From positions 79,800 to 143,799 of the forward strand of contig MU129052.1 in assembly GCA_014904985.1 (NCBI GenBank): a stretch of DNA of 64,000 nt, read 5' to 3'. Positions 1 to 11,098 of the stretch are shown piece by piece. Both the position numbers and the translations under genes were made by a program. This DNA comes from Hydnum rufescens UP504 (Eukaryota; Basidiomycota; Agaricomycetes; Cantharellales; Hydnaceae). Within the stretch, counting starts at the first letter, position 1. Each line of letters begins with the position of its first letter. The notes beneath the pieces were generated by a model, which made no database searches, was not told where the DNA came from, and saw only the letters and a list, made by a program, of their open reading frames with translations.

Positions 1-1534
1 AAAAAAAAAAAAAAAACAAAAAAAAGAGGAGACGATCATTTTAAAAAGGACTTATGGAATGATGGCAAATTTGATCCACAATTTTTAATGACTTTTATAT
101 CCAGTTGTTTGGCTCTGGCACATGATCAAATTTGCCAATTTCACATCCCCCTTTCCTTTTATGGTGTTCTCATTTATCTGAGTGTTTTTCATAAAAATTT
201 CATTTGAACTTTTATAGAGATGGTTTGAACAATGATGAGGGTTTATTCAGGTGGATGGTGGGTGAACATAGGAAAATAGATCACTTCTCTATCAACATTA
301 TCGATACACAATCAACCTTATCTGCACCCTTACATGGAAATCAGGGCCATCAGAGTGGTCTCAAGTTACACAGTATGACTCAATGCAAGCAATTGTATAT
401 GTTTGGATTGTAGTTGTTGTGTTCAGGCAGAAGTTACCCATTTGTCCAATGTTGAGATTCAAGATAGGATTGTCTCAATCCCTGACATGCTGTGCAAATT
501 GTACAAAGTGCTGCCTTGTTTCATCTGGGATGTGTACATCATTGAGGTTGGATGTGAGCTTGCTATGGGTTTCAGGGAAACTGTTGGTAAGCACATTGCT
601 AGGCATGATGGACAATGTTCTACCCTTTTTAGGTAAAGCCTTGTGTCAGTTGTAGATTTTTCATTGACATACATTTACAGTTGTGTAGATGGGATAAGGG
701 AGGAAGCTTTCTGTTCATTGGAGATGTTCCTATAAGTCAGATTGGATTTCTAGGTTTGGGTTCAGATTTGGTGTGTTTTTAATAGATTAATTGTTAATTT
801 GTTGAGTTGCAGGTTTGTTTTTGCTATTTATAGACTTATAGTTTTGATGTTGGTGTGGCTTTTTATGGGTTTGATATGGGCTGTATGGGCTATAACTTTG
901 TCAGGTTATGACTTTGGCTGATTTGCTTTGGTTGATTGAAAAAAAAATTTTCTTTTTGATTAGTTCAAAGTGACTTGGGTGAGGCTGAACATATTTTTAA
1001 AGGAAGGACAAGAAATCAGGTTCTTACTAGTAGGAGTTTTAGGTGAACTCAGACAATTTTTAAAATTTTTAAAACAGAGACCTTAGAGAAAAAAAAGATA
1101 AAGGTTTTCTTGGCTAATAGGCAACATGTTTGGTATATTTGGAACTTGAAGCATATGTGGGAGAGGGGATATTTGAGGCACAAGACACATAGTTAAGAAA
1201 GGTAATAGCAAGGGAAGAAAGACAGAAAAGAAAAGAAAGGGGAAAGGTCACTGCATGTTTGACAAGAGGAAGGGAGGTGGATGACTATGAAGCACCACAA
1301 GGTTATGAGATGCAAGGGCCCTATGAGATGCAAGGTATGAGATGTGAACCTATGAGATGTGAGGTATGAGGTTGCCATTCATTTAAGTTGATGTTGGGCT
1401 CTTCTGGATCTGATACAGAGCTCATGAGTTGCTATTGTGAAGAAAGCAAAAGGGAGGATAGGTATGCTGGGCTACCACCCATTTGAATCAATGTCAGAGT
1501 CTTCAGTTGCTGGATTAGACAGGAGGTCTGCAAG
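1..1534. other. AT-rich stretch without recognisable gene
   Basis: The window opens with a poly(A) run (about 1-25) and continues AT-rich. Open frames are short (at most 90 codons), overlap each other in several frames and match no family I recognise. I see no coding gene. The sequence may be old transposon debris. Confidence 0.5.
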
Positions 1535-1561
1535 CAACTCAGTCAGCCACAAATGTAGGTC
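1535..1561 (+). repeat. Fragment of KDZ-type terminal repeat
   Basis: These 27 bases begin CAACTCAGTCAGCC and match the outer end of the KDZ terminal inverted repeat at 20,284, then diverge abruptly. No partner end or target duplication was found nearby, so this is an isolated end fragment. Confidence 0.5.
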
Positions 1562-1624
1562 AGCCTTGGGCAACTAGTATGACCCTTGAAGGTCCAATTT
1601 TAATGTATGAAACCCCCCTTGAAG

Positions 1625-1920
1625 GGTATCTTGGTAGCAGGTTATCACCTGCTATTCCTGGATGCTACAGAATGACATCCTGTGCCACCTGCTATGGTAG
1701 ATGACTAGTACCTACTATGGAATCCACATCACCTACTAATAACTGGATATCACCTACTCACCTACTATGGAATCCATATCACCTGTGATGGAATCCATCT
1801 CACCTACTATGGAATGCAGATCACCTGCTATGGAATCTATATCACCTACTATGAAATCCATATCACCTTCTATGGAATCCATATCACCTACTATGACTGC
1901 ATATCACCTACTACAGACAT
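1625..1920. repeat. Minisatellite, about 21-bp unit
   Basis: About ten degenerate direct copies of a unit near ATCACCTACTATGGAATCC. Unit length varies through small indels. Noncoding in appearance. Confidence 0.85.
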
Positions 1921-1984
1921 GATATATCCTTACCAGCGCTTTGTAATCATTCCTAATATGGCACACAATTACATAATATACTCC

Positions 1985-2115
1985 ATTATATAAGCATTAC
2001 CTCATCCAGCAATTACCTAATCTAGCTATTACCTAATTTGGTGATTACCTAATTTGGCTATTACCTAACCTGGCTATTACCTAATCTGGCTACTCCCTAA
2101 TCTGGCTATTACCTA
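1985..2115. repeat. Minisatellite, about 15-bp unit
   Basis: About eight direct copies of a unit near ATTACCTAATCTGGC, next to the 21-bp minisatellite and possibly related to it through the shared CACCTA/TACCTA core. Confidence 0.85.
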
Positions 2116-2119
2116 ATCT

Positions 2120-4690
2120 GGGTCTTACCTAATTATGCAATTTAATAATTAGGTAATCTTACTTTTAGTTGCCTGGCACTTTCAGCCCAGTTATCCACAG
2201 GGAAGAAGGGGGGGGCTAGCTTTGAAGTTGAGGGGGGGACCTGAGGGGGCACTATGAGGGTGAGGAGGCAGCTAGGAGTCCAGTGGGGGCTGTATTGGGG
2301 AGACAACAGTTACTAAAAAAATCAAGAGTCATCCAAAATCTGGCTGCTCTTTTTGCACCAAGAAATCATAACATACCTTATCACCACACCCCAGTAGAGA
2401 CTGGGGTGGGGTGGCTTCTCCTGGGCTCTCAGTAGGGGATGAGGGTGGAGTCAAGTTGATAAAAAAAAACTTCTGGCTGTTGCTGGCAAATTGAATCTGC
2501 AACTCAACACTGGCAATTGCCTGGTTCCAACAGCATATGATGTGTGGGTCAATACCACATAGCACAATGCAGTAAATAAATATATAAAACAGTATAGATA
2601 TTATATAGTGTATGCTTAGGGATGAAAACTAAAGAAAAAGAGGCTGGTTGGTGTGCATGTCAGGTGATTTGAGAGAAAAATGCACATAATGTGAGAAGGA
2701 AGATATACAGTACATTGAAACTGAGTTTATGGACAGAGAAGATCAAGATGGATTGAATAGTGGTGCCTCCACTGCAATCTGTGGAGAATTGATGGCAGGA
2801 GGTTGGTCAGGATGCTAAAACAGGAAATGTTAGGCAGCTCCACATTGGAGGCACCAAACTAATCATCCTCAGAGATGAGGAGAGAGCTAAATGAGATGAA
2901 TCTAATGGTACAAAAACAAAGGAAATTGGTGCAAAAATGGGGGAGATATGGGTGCCAGCTCATCAAGGAAAAAAATGCACATAAAAGATGAACCACTGCT
3001 CCAATTTCATTATAACCAGGACCATTGGAAAGGGGGAATCAAGGCCTTTCATGCCTTTCATTTAAGCCCAGTATAGAAGAGACCTAATGGGCTTTATTTG
3101 TTTTAATCAGTGGAAATGTTATGAGATGTTTGTTTATATTGTTTTTAGATGAGGACAGATCAGTTTTGATGGGTTATGCACCACTCAGCTGTTATTTTGT
3201 ATCAGTTTGGTTGTTGGTTTGACTCTAGACCTAGAACACTAAACTCCAAGATAGATGCTTAGGACAAGATTTGAACACAGGACCTTCAGATACTCCAGAA
3301 CATGGATACAAAGACACCAAGATTCAAACACAAGACCTTAAGACTTCCAAGACACTTCAAGATACAACTGCAAGACTCAAGGTTCAAACACACAACTTCA
3401 AGAATGGATGTCTAGCAACTCCTACTCTGAGGGTTCTACAACTATCCACTATACTTCACATGACTAAGCAAGACTGACACACTCTGATTCTCTTCTTCCC
3501 TTTTATACTCTTCCCCTTGTTTGAAATACTATTATTCTCTCTACTAATGGGTACTTGGATACTAGGGTACTGTGATCCTCAGGGGGCACCTTCTTGGGTT
3601 TGATCCTTGGAGGGATGATTTTCTACACTAAATCCCCACTCTCTTTATACCTTTCTGAACCCTCCACATGACTCATCCACTTACTAATCCCCTTACTCAT
3701 CCTTTAGTCATGCTCACTAATCACCTTACCCATCCATTTCTAATGCCTTACTAATTGTCTTACTCATCTCCCTCCTTACTTACCTCTTACTAGATCACCT
3801 GCCCTTAAGTCAGGTGCCAAAATGCGGACTTCCTTAGTGTAAGTGGTTATACCTCTCTTTTAGAGTTCAACACTGGTAAGACACAGATTTTTCTTGAAGA
3901 GCTTGAACTAAGGGGTTTTTTTGAGGCTTGAACTTTTTCTCTTCTACAGGTGGTGAACACTTTTCAATTGCAGTCCCTTGCAATCTCCCTACATCATAGC
4001 CTGCAGATTCCTCCTGCTCACCCAACCAAAATACCACCACTTCCATCCCTCTATCCACCATGAAAAGTTACTGACAGCCTTTGTCCTCTCCATATAAAGT
4101 CACTAACAGTCAGATAAAAGGCTTATTTCCATTTTTTTATCAGCCTTCATTTACACTTCTATTATTGCCTTTTTAGGCTTACCCTGCAATTTGTCTGTGA
4201 TCACCAGGTACAAGCAACTTGTGGCAAAGGTTCACAAAGGTACAACATCATTTTCCACTACTCACAATAGCCCAATGAACTCAATTTCAATGTCTTGATG
4301 GTGATAGGGGACATAGCTCCATAGTATAGGTATGTCATAAATCATCCATTTTGTTTCTTTTGACATGAGTATTCCTTCATAACATGTGTGAGGAGTTGGG
4401 CAATATTGAATGAATGCTGAAGGTCGCAAAGAGTGAAATGGTTCTGGTCCATGATAATTGAATGCTCAGTAAAGTAGATGGGTAACTTGGAGAGGCAGAG
4501 AAATGACTTGATCACTTTTGATTGATGAAGGCATAAGTTCAATCTGCCTTTATACCCATTCTTGTTTCTCTTATCTTCCATGACAGCTTATTAGAACTTT
4601 GACTTCTCTTTGTGCTTTTATTGATCCCACCAGATTTGTTGATACCAATGACTTTTTGGGAAGCTAATTAACTGCACCTTAGTTGTTCAG
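2120..4690. other. No gene recognised; old repeat debris
   Basis: Only short open frames (at most 89 codons) with no recognisable motif. Positions 3,405-3,447 are about 90 percent similar (inverted) to the sequence flanking the KDZ insertion at 20,275/35,951 and look like an unoccupied target. Confidence 0.5.
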
Positions 4691-4698
4691 GCAATAAC

Positions 4699-4830
4699 CT
4701 AGAATAGTAAATGTGTTAGTTAAAAAAACTAAAAGTAGCACAAAAAGAGCAGCAGATGCTGCTCTTTTGGTGCTGTTGGGGGTGCACTTACCTTATAGAG
4801 GCACATACCCACTGCACCAGGTGTGTGGCT
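4699..4830 (-). repeat. Hairpin-intron unit 1, leftward
   Basis: Minus-strand intron-like unit: donor GTAAGT at 4,791, HP-A stem-loop 4,738-4,775, branch-like TTAACTAAC, acceptor TTCTAG ending at 4,699 (93 nt). HP-B upstream of the donor (4,798-4,830) is degenerate. Confidence 0.7.
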
Positions 4831-4996
4831 TGTGTGGCCACTGCTTACATTTTCATTTGGTATTGTTTCATTGGGTTGGGTGTCATTTTGTTTGGCTTTG
4901 TTTCATTTCACATGGTTTTGGTTCATGTATTTCTGCTGGAGCCCTGGCTGATCAGGCCTCATCATTTGGGGGCTTCATTTGATTCCATGCCATGAC

Positions 4997-5120
4997 CTAG
5001 AATGGAAGGGGGTCAGTAAATAAATTGGAAGTAGTGCAAAAAGAGCAGCTTTTGCTGCTCTTTTTGCACTGTTGGGTATATAACTTACATAGAACCAGAC
5101 ACCCACCATGGTGGGTGTCT
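4997..5120 (-). repeat. Hairpin-intron unit 2, leftward
   Basis: Donor GTAAGT at 5,088, acceptor at 4,997 (92 nt). HP-A 5,033-5,070 is a perfect 17-bp stem with a 4-nt loop. HP-B 5,097-5,120 is a perfect 24-bp palindrome. Confidence 0.75.
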
Positions 5121-5341
5121 AGTTTGGGCAGTTCTTAACTTCTGGCAATTGCTGGTGTTGAGTTTGCATCTCCTTCCACATCTCTGCAACCACAACAGGC
5201 AATCACCTGGAAAGGCAAATGCATGACAACATGACATGGCAACATGCCAAAAATGCACCAAATCTCAATGTGCCAAATGAGGACATGACCCATGGCAACA
5301 CACCAAACAAGGACATGACTGCGCCAAATGAGGCCCCAGGA

Positions 5342-5484
5342 ACCACACACCTGCCACAGTGGGTGTGTGGTACTATATAATGTGAGTCCCCCCCCCAGTA
5401 ACTACAGTCACACAAAAAGAGCAGTGAAAGCTGCTCTTTTGCATGGTCTTTAACTCTTAACTACCATATAATCTTATATTCTAG
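5342..5484 (+). repeat. Hairpin-intron unit 3
   Basis: HP-B 5,342-5,371 (ACCACACACC class), donor GTGAGT 5,382, HP-A 5,412-5,442 with one arm shortened, acceptor TTCTAG ending 5,484 (103 nt). Confidence 0.7.
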
Positions 5485-5601
5485 GTCACCACTTCCCATG
5501 CAAACAAATACCCATGTGAGAACCCCTGCACCCCCACCCATTGACACCCAAATGACAGGGCCTGTACAAACCACCACATGTACAAGCTAGAGTGCATCTC
5601 C

Positions 5602-5716
5602 AGTACCCCACACCCATGGCACTGGGTATGGGGTACTACAAGGTAAGGTTTCTTTTCATTTTTTACTCTTTTTGCAGTGCTTTGGAATTTTTTTTTACTG
5701 ATGTGCATTATTCTAG
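5602..5716 (+). repeat. Hairpin-intron unit 4, HP-A arm lost
   Basis: HP-B 5,602-5,637 (AGTACCCCACACC class), donor GTAAGG 5,643, acceptor TTCTAG ending 5,716 (74 nt). Only the right arm of HP-A remains, so the unit is about 40 nt short. Confidence 0.65.
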
Positions 5717-5900
5717 ATTGGGGCCCATCTAACATAGGACAATAACCCATGAAATGACAAGAGACCAAACAGTGACATGCCACACAGCACTGCAATACAT
5801 GGCAACATGGTACACCAAACCTGACACAGCAATGCACCAATGACATGCCTGTGCTGAATGAAGACAAAGACCATGGCAATGCACCAAATGAGGGCCTGGA

Positions 5901-6771
5901 ATCACACACCCACCCCAGAGGGTGTGTGGTTCTATATATGGTTGCCAAAGTCAGGTTCAGGTCAGGTTTTGCCCCATTTGGGCAAAACCTGAACTTAACC
6001 AAAACCTGAATCTTCTCAATTGGCAAAACCTGAACCTAACCTGAAGAAAACCTATCTCAGGTTAGGTTCAGGTTAGGTTCAGGTTTAACCAAGGTTCAAA
6101 CCTGAAATCATGAGCCCCTTCAGACATGAGAAATATCTGAGCTTAACACTGATTTTAACCATAATCCAGAATGAGTCATCAATTCTGGCAAGTTCCAGAA
6201 TTATGTAAGCAGGTTCCTTGGTGGAGAAATATGTTACTTTGAAGTGAAGTTATACATAAAACCTCATGAACAGTTTATATTGACTATACATAGTCTATGT
6301 ATAGTCAATGTAAACTTTGTATGAGGTTTTATGTTTAACTTCAGTTCAAAGTAACCTATTTCTCCACCAAAAACCCTGCTTACATAATTCTGGAACTTGC
6401 CAGAATTAATGACTCATTCTGGATTATGGTTAAAATCAGTGTTGAGCTCAGATATTTCTCATGTCTGAAGGGGCTCATGATTTCAGGTTTGAACCTGGGT
6501 TAAACCTGAACCTGAAAACATGGGGGCCCAAAACCTGAACCTGACCTGAGGAAAATTACATGAAACCTGACCCCAATGGAACCTGACTTGGGTCAGGTTC
6601 AGGTTTGAACTCAGGTTTTCCAGGTTTGTAACCTAACTTCAGCAACCATAGTTCTATATCAGGTAAGCCCCTGCCCCCCTCAGTACCTACAGCCATGCAA
6701 AAAGAGCAGTGAAAGCTGCTCTTTTTGTGTGGTTTTTGATTCTTAACTAATTAAAAAAATTTATCTCTCAG
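5901..6771 (+). repeat. Hairpin-intron unit 5, split by hAT-like insertion
   Basis: HP-B 5,901-5,932. A 714-bp foldback element sits just before the donor. Donor GTAAGC 6,663, HP-A 6,694-6,731, ACTAAT branch motif, acceptor CTCAG ending 6,771 (109 nt). Confidence 0.7.
5937..6650. mobile_element. hAT-like palindromic (foldback) MITE
   Basis: Ends are TATGGTTGC and GCAACCATA. An exact 8-bp duplication GTTCTATA flanks them (5,929-5,936 and 6,651-6,658), the target size typical of hAT transposons. The body is an inverted repeat folding about 6,293-6,294, with arms rich in CAGGTT(T/C)AGGT motifs. No coding capacity. It interrupts hairpin-intron unit 5, so it arrived after the array. Confidence 0.85.
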
Positions 6772-6869
6772 GTCTCAATGCCCCCACAAAACAAATACTG
6801 ACACAAAACCCCCATGCCCCCACATATCGACACCTGAATGATGGACACCCATATGAAGCACTGTATGTC

Positions 6870-7025
6870 AGTACCCCACACCACTGCAGCAGGTGTGGGG
6901 TACTATGAGGTATGTTTTATTTGTATTTTTATTTAGATTTCTTCTTGTGGTGCAAAAAGAGCAGCATAAGCTGCTCTTTTTGCATTGCTTTGATTTTTAT
7001 ACTAATGATTTGTTTATTATTCTAG
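6870..7025 (+). repeat. Hairpin-intron unit 6
   Basis: HP-B 6,870-6,904 (AGTACCCCACACC class), donor GTATGT 6,910, HP-A 6,950-6,984, ACTAAT branch motif, acceptor TTCTAG ending 7,025 (116 nt). Confidence 0.75.
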
Positions 7026-7148
7026 GTTGACTTGTCCAAGGCATGACAGAAACCCACAAAACAATGAGGGACCAAATGGCAATGCAATGCATGGTAATGT
7101 TACACATGCCAATGCAACATGCACCAATGTGCCAAATGAGGACCCCAG

Positions 7149-7294
7149 GTACCACACCTGCCACAGTGGGTGTGTGGTACAATTTAATGTGAGTCCCCAC
7201 CTCCCAGTAGCTACACCCATGCAAAAAAAGCAGCAAAGCTGCTCTTTTTGCATGGTTTTTAATTCTTAACTAATTTAAATGTTTTATCCTGTAG
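7149..7294 (+). repeat. Hairpin-intron unit 7
   Basis: HP-B 7,149-7,180 (GTACCACACC class), donor GTGAGT 7,189, HP-A 7,219-7,254, TAACTAAT branch motif, acceptor TGTAG ending 7,294 (106 nt). Confidence 0.75.
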
Positions 7295-7403
7295 GTTTCA
7301 GTGTCCCTTGCAAACAAATACTGATCCAAACCCCCCCATAACCCCCCTTATCGACACCTGAATGTACAAACTGCCATACATATGAGCTGGAGCACATGGC
7401 CCC

Positions 7404-7561
7404 AGTACCCCACACCACTGCAGCAGGTGTGGGGTACTACAACAAGGTATGTTTTTGCTTTTATTTTTATTTCTTATTCTTGTGGTGCAAAAAGAGCAGC
7501 ATAAGCTGCTCTTTTTGCACTGCATTAATGTTCAGCTAACATTTCCTTCTTATTTCTCTAG
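7404..7561 (+). repeat. Hairpin-intron unit 8
   Basis: HP-B 7,404-7,438, donor GTATGT 7,447, HP-A 7,485-7,520 (perfect stem), GCTAAC branch motif, acceptor CTCTAG ending 7,561 (115 nt). A degenerate HP-B and GTATGT follow at 7,684-7,725, with no HP-A after them, marking the array end. Confidence 0.75.
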
Positions 7562-7784
7562 ACCCTGGACCACAATCTGCACAAACCCCCAAATACAAAC
7601 CCACCAAACAACACACTGTGAATGAAAACCTGCTCCCTCAAGGGAGCACCAGGTGGAACCAGCCCCTGACCAGAGCATATGGATCCCACCTGCTACAGTG
7701 GGCATGGTGGGTATATGCAGGTATGTGACCTGCATGAACCATCCCCCCCTGTGGTGGCAGACCCTGGGGGGATAATATGTATAT

Positions 7785-7832
7785 AATAATAGTAATAATA
7801 ATAATAATAAATAGTAAACAAATAATAATACA
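7785..7832. repeat. AAT-type microsatellite
   Basis: Simple AAT/ATA repeat with interruptions, just outside the last hairpin unit. Confidence 0.8.
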
Positions 7833-7918
7833 TAAGGATATAATCTGGCACAGCCATGGATTGGCCAATAGATGGCCAAAAAACTGAATGGGAATTGCCT
7901 GATTTCAGCCATAAGGTC

Positions 7919-7978
7919 TGGGGGACCTATTAGGTACCATTTTCTGCCCTGAAAGTGGTACCTAAATTGAGTCCCCCA
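7919..7978. repeat. Inverted repeat with 26-bp arms
   Basis: Arms begin TGGGGGACC and end GTCCCCCA, each containing GGTACC. It lies just inside ACTGACCAGCCT (7,984-7,995), which resembles the KDZ terminus, so it may be a subterminal structure of the array element. Confidence 0.6.
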
Positions 7979-8099
7979 TGTGACTGACCAGCCTGAATGA
8001 ACTTGGGATTGAACCAGAGGACATCCTCCAATATGTGTACCAAGTATGAATCTCACTGCAATAACAAATGGTGCATCTGGCAGCACCTTTATGGTGCAG

Positions 8100-10140
8100 A
8101 GAATCCTGGCCATGGTAACAGTTTATTTTGTGTGTTATTTGGGTGAATACTAATATTCTAATTCTAGGCCTCAGCTCAAAAGAGCTCTCTACTCTCTATA
8201 AGCAGGAAAAGGCCCAGGTCACCAAGAAAGGCAAGGAATGCCTTGAAGAATGGTTCCACCAGAACTTGCACAAGCTTGAGGAGATTGAATGTGCTGTTGT
8301 GTGGAATTCAATGTCAGCATTGAGTCATTCCAAAATGATGGCAAAAACTGTGACAGATATGAGCAAGAAGGTAAGTATTTCTTTGCATCTCCCTTATTTG
8401 TCATTAACCAACCCTTTCCTTAGTCATGAGTCATTCTCCAGAACTTCCAATATGAGCTGTTTGGATTCATTATGAACAGGGAGGTCTTGAATGGGAAAGC
8501 AATGGCAAATGCCTACATCTTCTCAAGCCCAAAAGCTACCACCAGAATCTTGGATAAGCACATCTGGAGTAACATGGAGCTTTGCAAGAAGCTCCAGCTT
8601 GATTTAATGTATGCCAATTTCCACTCTAGCCTTTTCATTGCTGACAATCACATGGCTGCAGAAACATCAAAGAGACCCCTGGGGATGATGACAAGCCCCC
8701 CATGCTTGAGATGTGGGAAGAATATAGCAAGACACTTGCCACTGCTTCCAAGACACAACAGCCAGGCTTGAATGAGGTCAGGGCCACCGTATCCACAAAA
8801 ATGATGCACTGCCTCAGTAAGTGAATAATGCAACATGCTCATTCTGCCGACTGGAGTATTTTCTGGTTCATAGGGTCCATTTTTGAACAACAGGGTGCTG
8901 AAGTCCAACTGTCTCAGGGCTTCCCATGGAACAACCTCACCAACTTCATCTACATGAATTGTCCAAGTTTTACAATATGCAACTGGCCATCCACTGTGCT
9001 GTACTCATGGGTAGGAGAACTCAAGACAGGCATGGCTTCTCTTACAGAGCCTTGTCGTTGGATCCATCTATGAAGAAAAGAACTCTGATGAGAGGATCCT
9101 CAAGCCTAATTCTTGCATTGTATTTGAGCCATTCAATCCTAGTAAGATAAGAATCCCCCAAGAGTCCAATCCAACTTGCATACTGATCTTGTGAGCTTCA
9201 TGCTAGGTAATGAGGATTGTAAATCTCCCAATTTTCAGAATGTCATGCTGATATCAGATGAGAAAGGTTGTCTGGTTAGGCGAATCCATGACAGCTCAAA
9301 ATGGCAAAGTCACAAGGCCCTCAAAGCTGTCAGTCATGAGAAAGGGAGCATTGAATCTTGTGGGTGCAGGCATGCTGATGTAGGTGCATGTCTGGGGGCC
9401 ATTGCACAAGATGGGACCTATGGGCTAAGCAGAGGTTTCTGTTCCCAGAGGTGAACAGGCTCTCTCACAATAATGACTGCATCAATGACAGTGAGGAGGA
9501 TGACCATCCCCAGAAAGTCCATGCCACAAAAGCTCACTCTGCCATGAAGGTCTGCACCTCCATGAAAGTTCATGTTGCCACAAAAGTGCCATTGAACAAG
9601 ATGAAGGATGCTTGGTCTACCAAATGTGAGTACTGTCTTCATGGATGCCTGAGAAGCATTGCTAAGGGTTTCCTTCCAAGCTCACTATCATTCTGCTAGT
9701 GAAGACAGGGAAAATGATAGCAGTGATGATGACAAATACGATAATGGCAATGATAGCAAAGCCCAGCCAATCCACTCTAAATGTGGCTCAATCAAAGAGC
9801 ACATCTCCAGAAGGGACTCAGATAGGAGGGCCTCAAAGATCAAAGGGAAGGAGCTCAAGGTGCACTCCCAGAAAGGTCAGTCAACTGATGAGACTGAAGA
9901 AGAGGCTGTTTCCAAAGCAAAGGCCAAGGGTAAACATGAATTTATCATGTTGGATAATGTGACTAATGCTTCTATTCTCAAGGACATTACAATCTGCACA
10001 CTGATGACAGCAGTGAGGAAGAAGAAGGAAATGAAGATGAGGACAATGAAGATGAAGAAGTCAAAGCAGTTGTGGGGATTAGGAAGCCATTGCCCAAGAA
10101 GGTCATGAAGAGTTCAAAGGGTGCTTCATGAAAGTGTGAG
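8100..10140 (+). pseudogene. Decayed multi-exon gene, transposon-associated family
   Basis: Coding-like segments follow plausible splice sites: acceptor ATTCTAG at 8,167, an exon to 8,370, donor GTAAGTATT at 8,371, then an acceptor near 8,423-8,436 and an open segment to about 8,770. Later segments (8,700-9,640) shift frame repeatedly. Peptides include KKGKECLEEWFHQNLHKLEE, FPWNNLTNFIYMN and a lysine/acid-rich tail (9,480-10,130). Parts resemble the KDZ cargo protein at 20,658-24,050 in order and spacing (a PW..L segment, then a V(P/M)L(V/I)..D.(D/E)G segment), so this may be an older copy of that family. Frame breaks and TGA codons rule out an intact product. Function unknown. Confidence 0.45.
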
Positions 10141-11098
10141 TGTTGTGTCTAATCTATGAGAGTATCATTGGATTAACCCTTCCCCTTTTTCAGAGCTTAT
10201 GATGTTCTTCCTCAGGCTATCCAGCCAGCAAAGGACCACAGAGCAAAATTAATGGGTAAATGTCCCACTGATGAGTCAACAACCCACCATGAGATGGAAT
10301 GTAAACAGGTGCACAATGAATGGAAGAAGGTTGGGTCCTCTCATGAGTTGCCTCAAGCATCGCCCAGTCCCAAGGTGAACTCTCAGGCTTGTGAGGTTGA
10401 CAAGGTGCCCTCCACAAGGGTTTAAAAAATCAGCCCAGGTGCCTACAAAAGAGAAATCCACCATTACTGGCAAAGATGTTAAGAAATGTCACATTGATGG
10501 TAGGTGTAATTCCAATGAACTCATGGCTTTATGCACTCAGCAAAAATACAGACTGCATTCCTTCAAGCCCGACAATGGAGAAGTCTGCTATCACTCGAAA
10601 AGATGTCAAGAAACATCATATTGACAGTAGGTGTCATCCCAATTGACTCATGGCTTCATCCTCAACAAAAATCCAGATTGTGTACTGAGCCTGACAACCA
10701 AGAAGTCTCCCATCACTCAAAAAGATGCCAAGAAACAGCCTGTTGAAGGTACACATCTTTCCAGTGAGGCCAATGTCTTTTGTACTGAGTTGGAACTATT
10801 GGGGTTAGGCAAAAGTGAGGGACATAGTGCCAAGCATCAGAGAAGTAATCTGAATTGTCCCGGACAACTCTACCCATGGATTCTCACATACTTTTTTTTT
10901 TATTAAAGTAATGGCTCATCTCACCCATTCTCTCCTTGCTTTTGGCCCACATCCTCACTCCATACTCTGATTTCTTGCATGTTCCTCCCTTCTTTTTTGA
11001 TTCCCTATGCTTGCAATCACCAACCACTCTAAAGGTAAAGCCTTACTTAGTGTTATGGTGTTACATCAGACCACTCTTGACCATTGCCACCCATGCGG
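10141..11098. other. No intact gene recognised
   Basis: Contains short repeated coding-like segments, such as CATCACTCAAAAAGATGCCAAGAA variants at about 10,460, 10,590 and 10,710 (about 125-bp spacing). These may be a tandemly duplicated tail of the upstream relic. Confidence 0.4.

Larger units (their letters stand above)
4699..7740. mobile_element. Older hairpin-intron array (locus 1)
   Basis: Eight intron-like units of 74-116 nt. Two point left (4,699-5,120) and six point right (5,342-7,561), so the arms diverge from about 5,120-5,340. Nearly every unit has a GCAAAAAGAGCAGC-type stem-loop (HP-A) between donor and branch point and a CCACACACC-type stem-loop (HP-B) just upstream of the donor. 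Exon-like spacers of 138-224 nt are rich in short repeats such as GCACCAAATGAGG. The same plan recurs at 56,227-61,222. Here CpG is almost wholly replaced by TpG/CpA, which indicates an older copy. I could not find its termini. A sequence like the KDZ end (ACTGACCAGCCT, 7,984-7,995) may be its right end. Confidence 0.75.

Noticed and set aside
5481..6026. 181-codon minus-strand open frame
   Set aside because: It spans the end of the hAT-like element and two hairpin units; it is a by-product of stop-poor repeat sequence.
1535..7995. One KDZ-ended element spanning both end-like sequences and the old hairpin array
   Set aside because: The 9-bp flanks (GTCTGCAAG and GAATGAACT) do not match, and similarity at each end is only 13-27 bp.
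7550..8113. 187-codon minus-strand open frame
   Set aside because: It reads through a hairpin, a microsatellite and an inverted repeat, and no domain or splice logic supports it.
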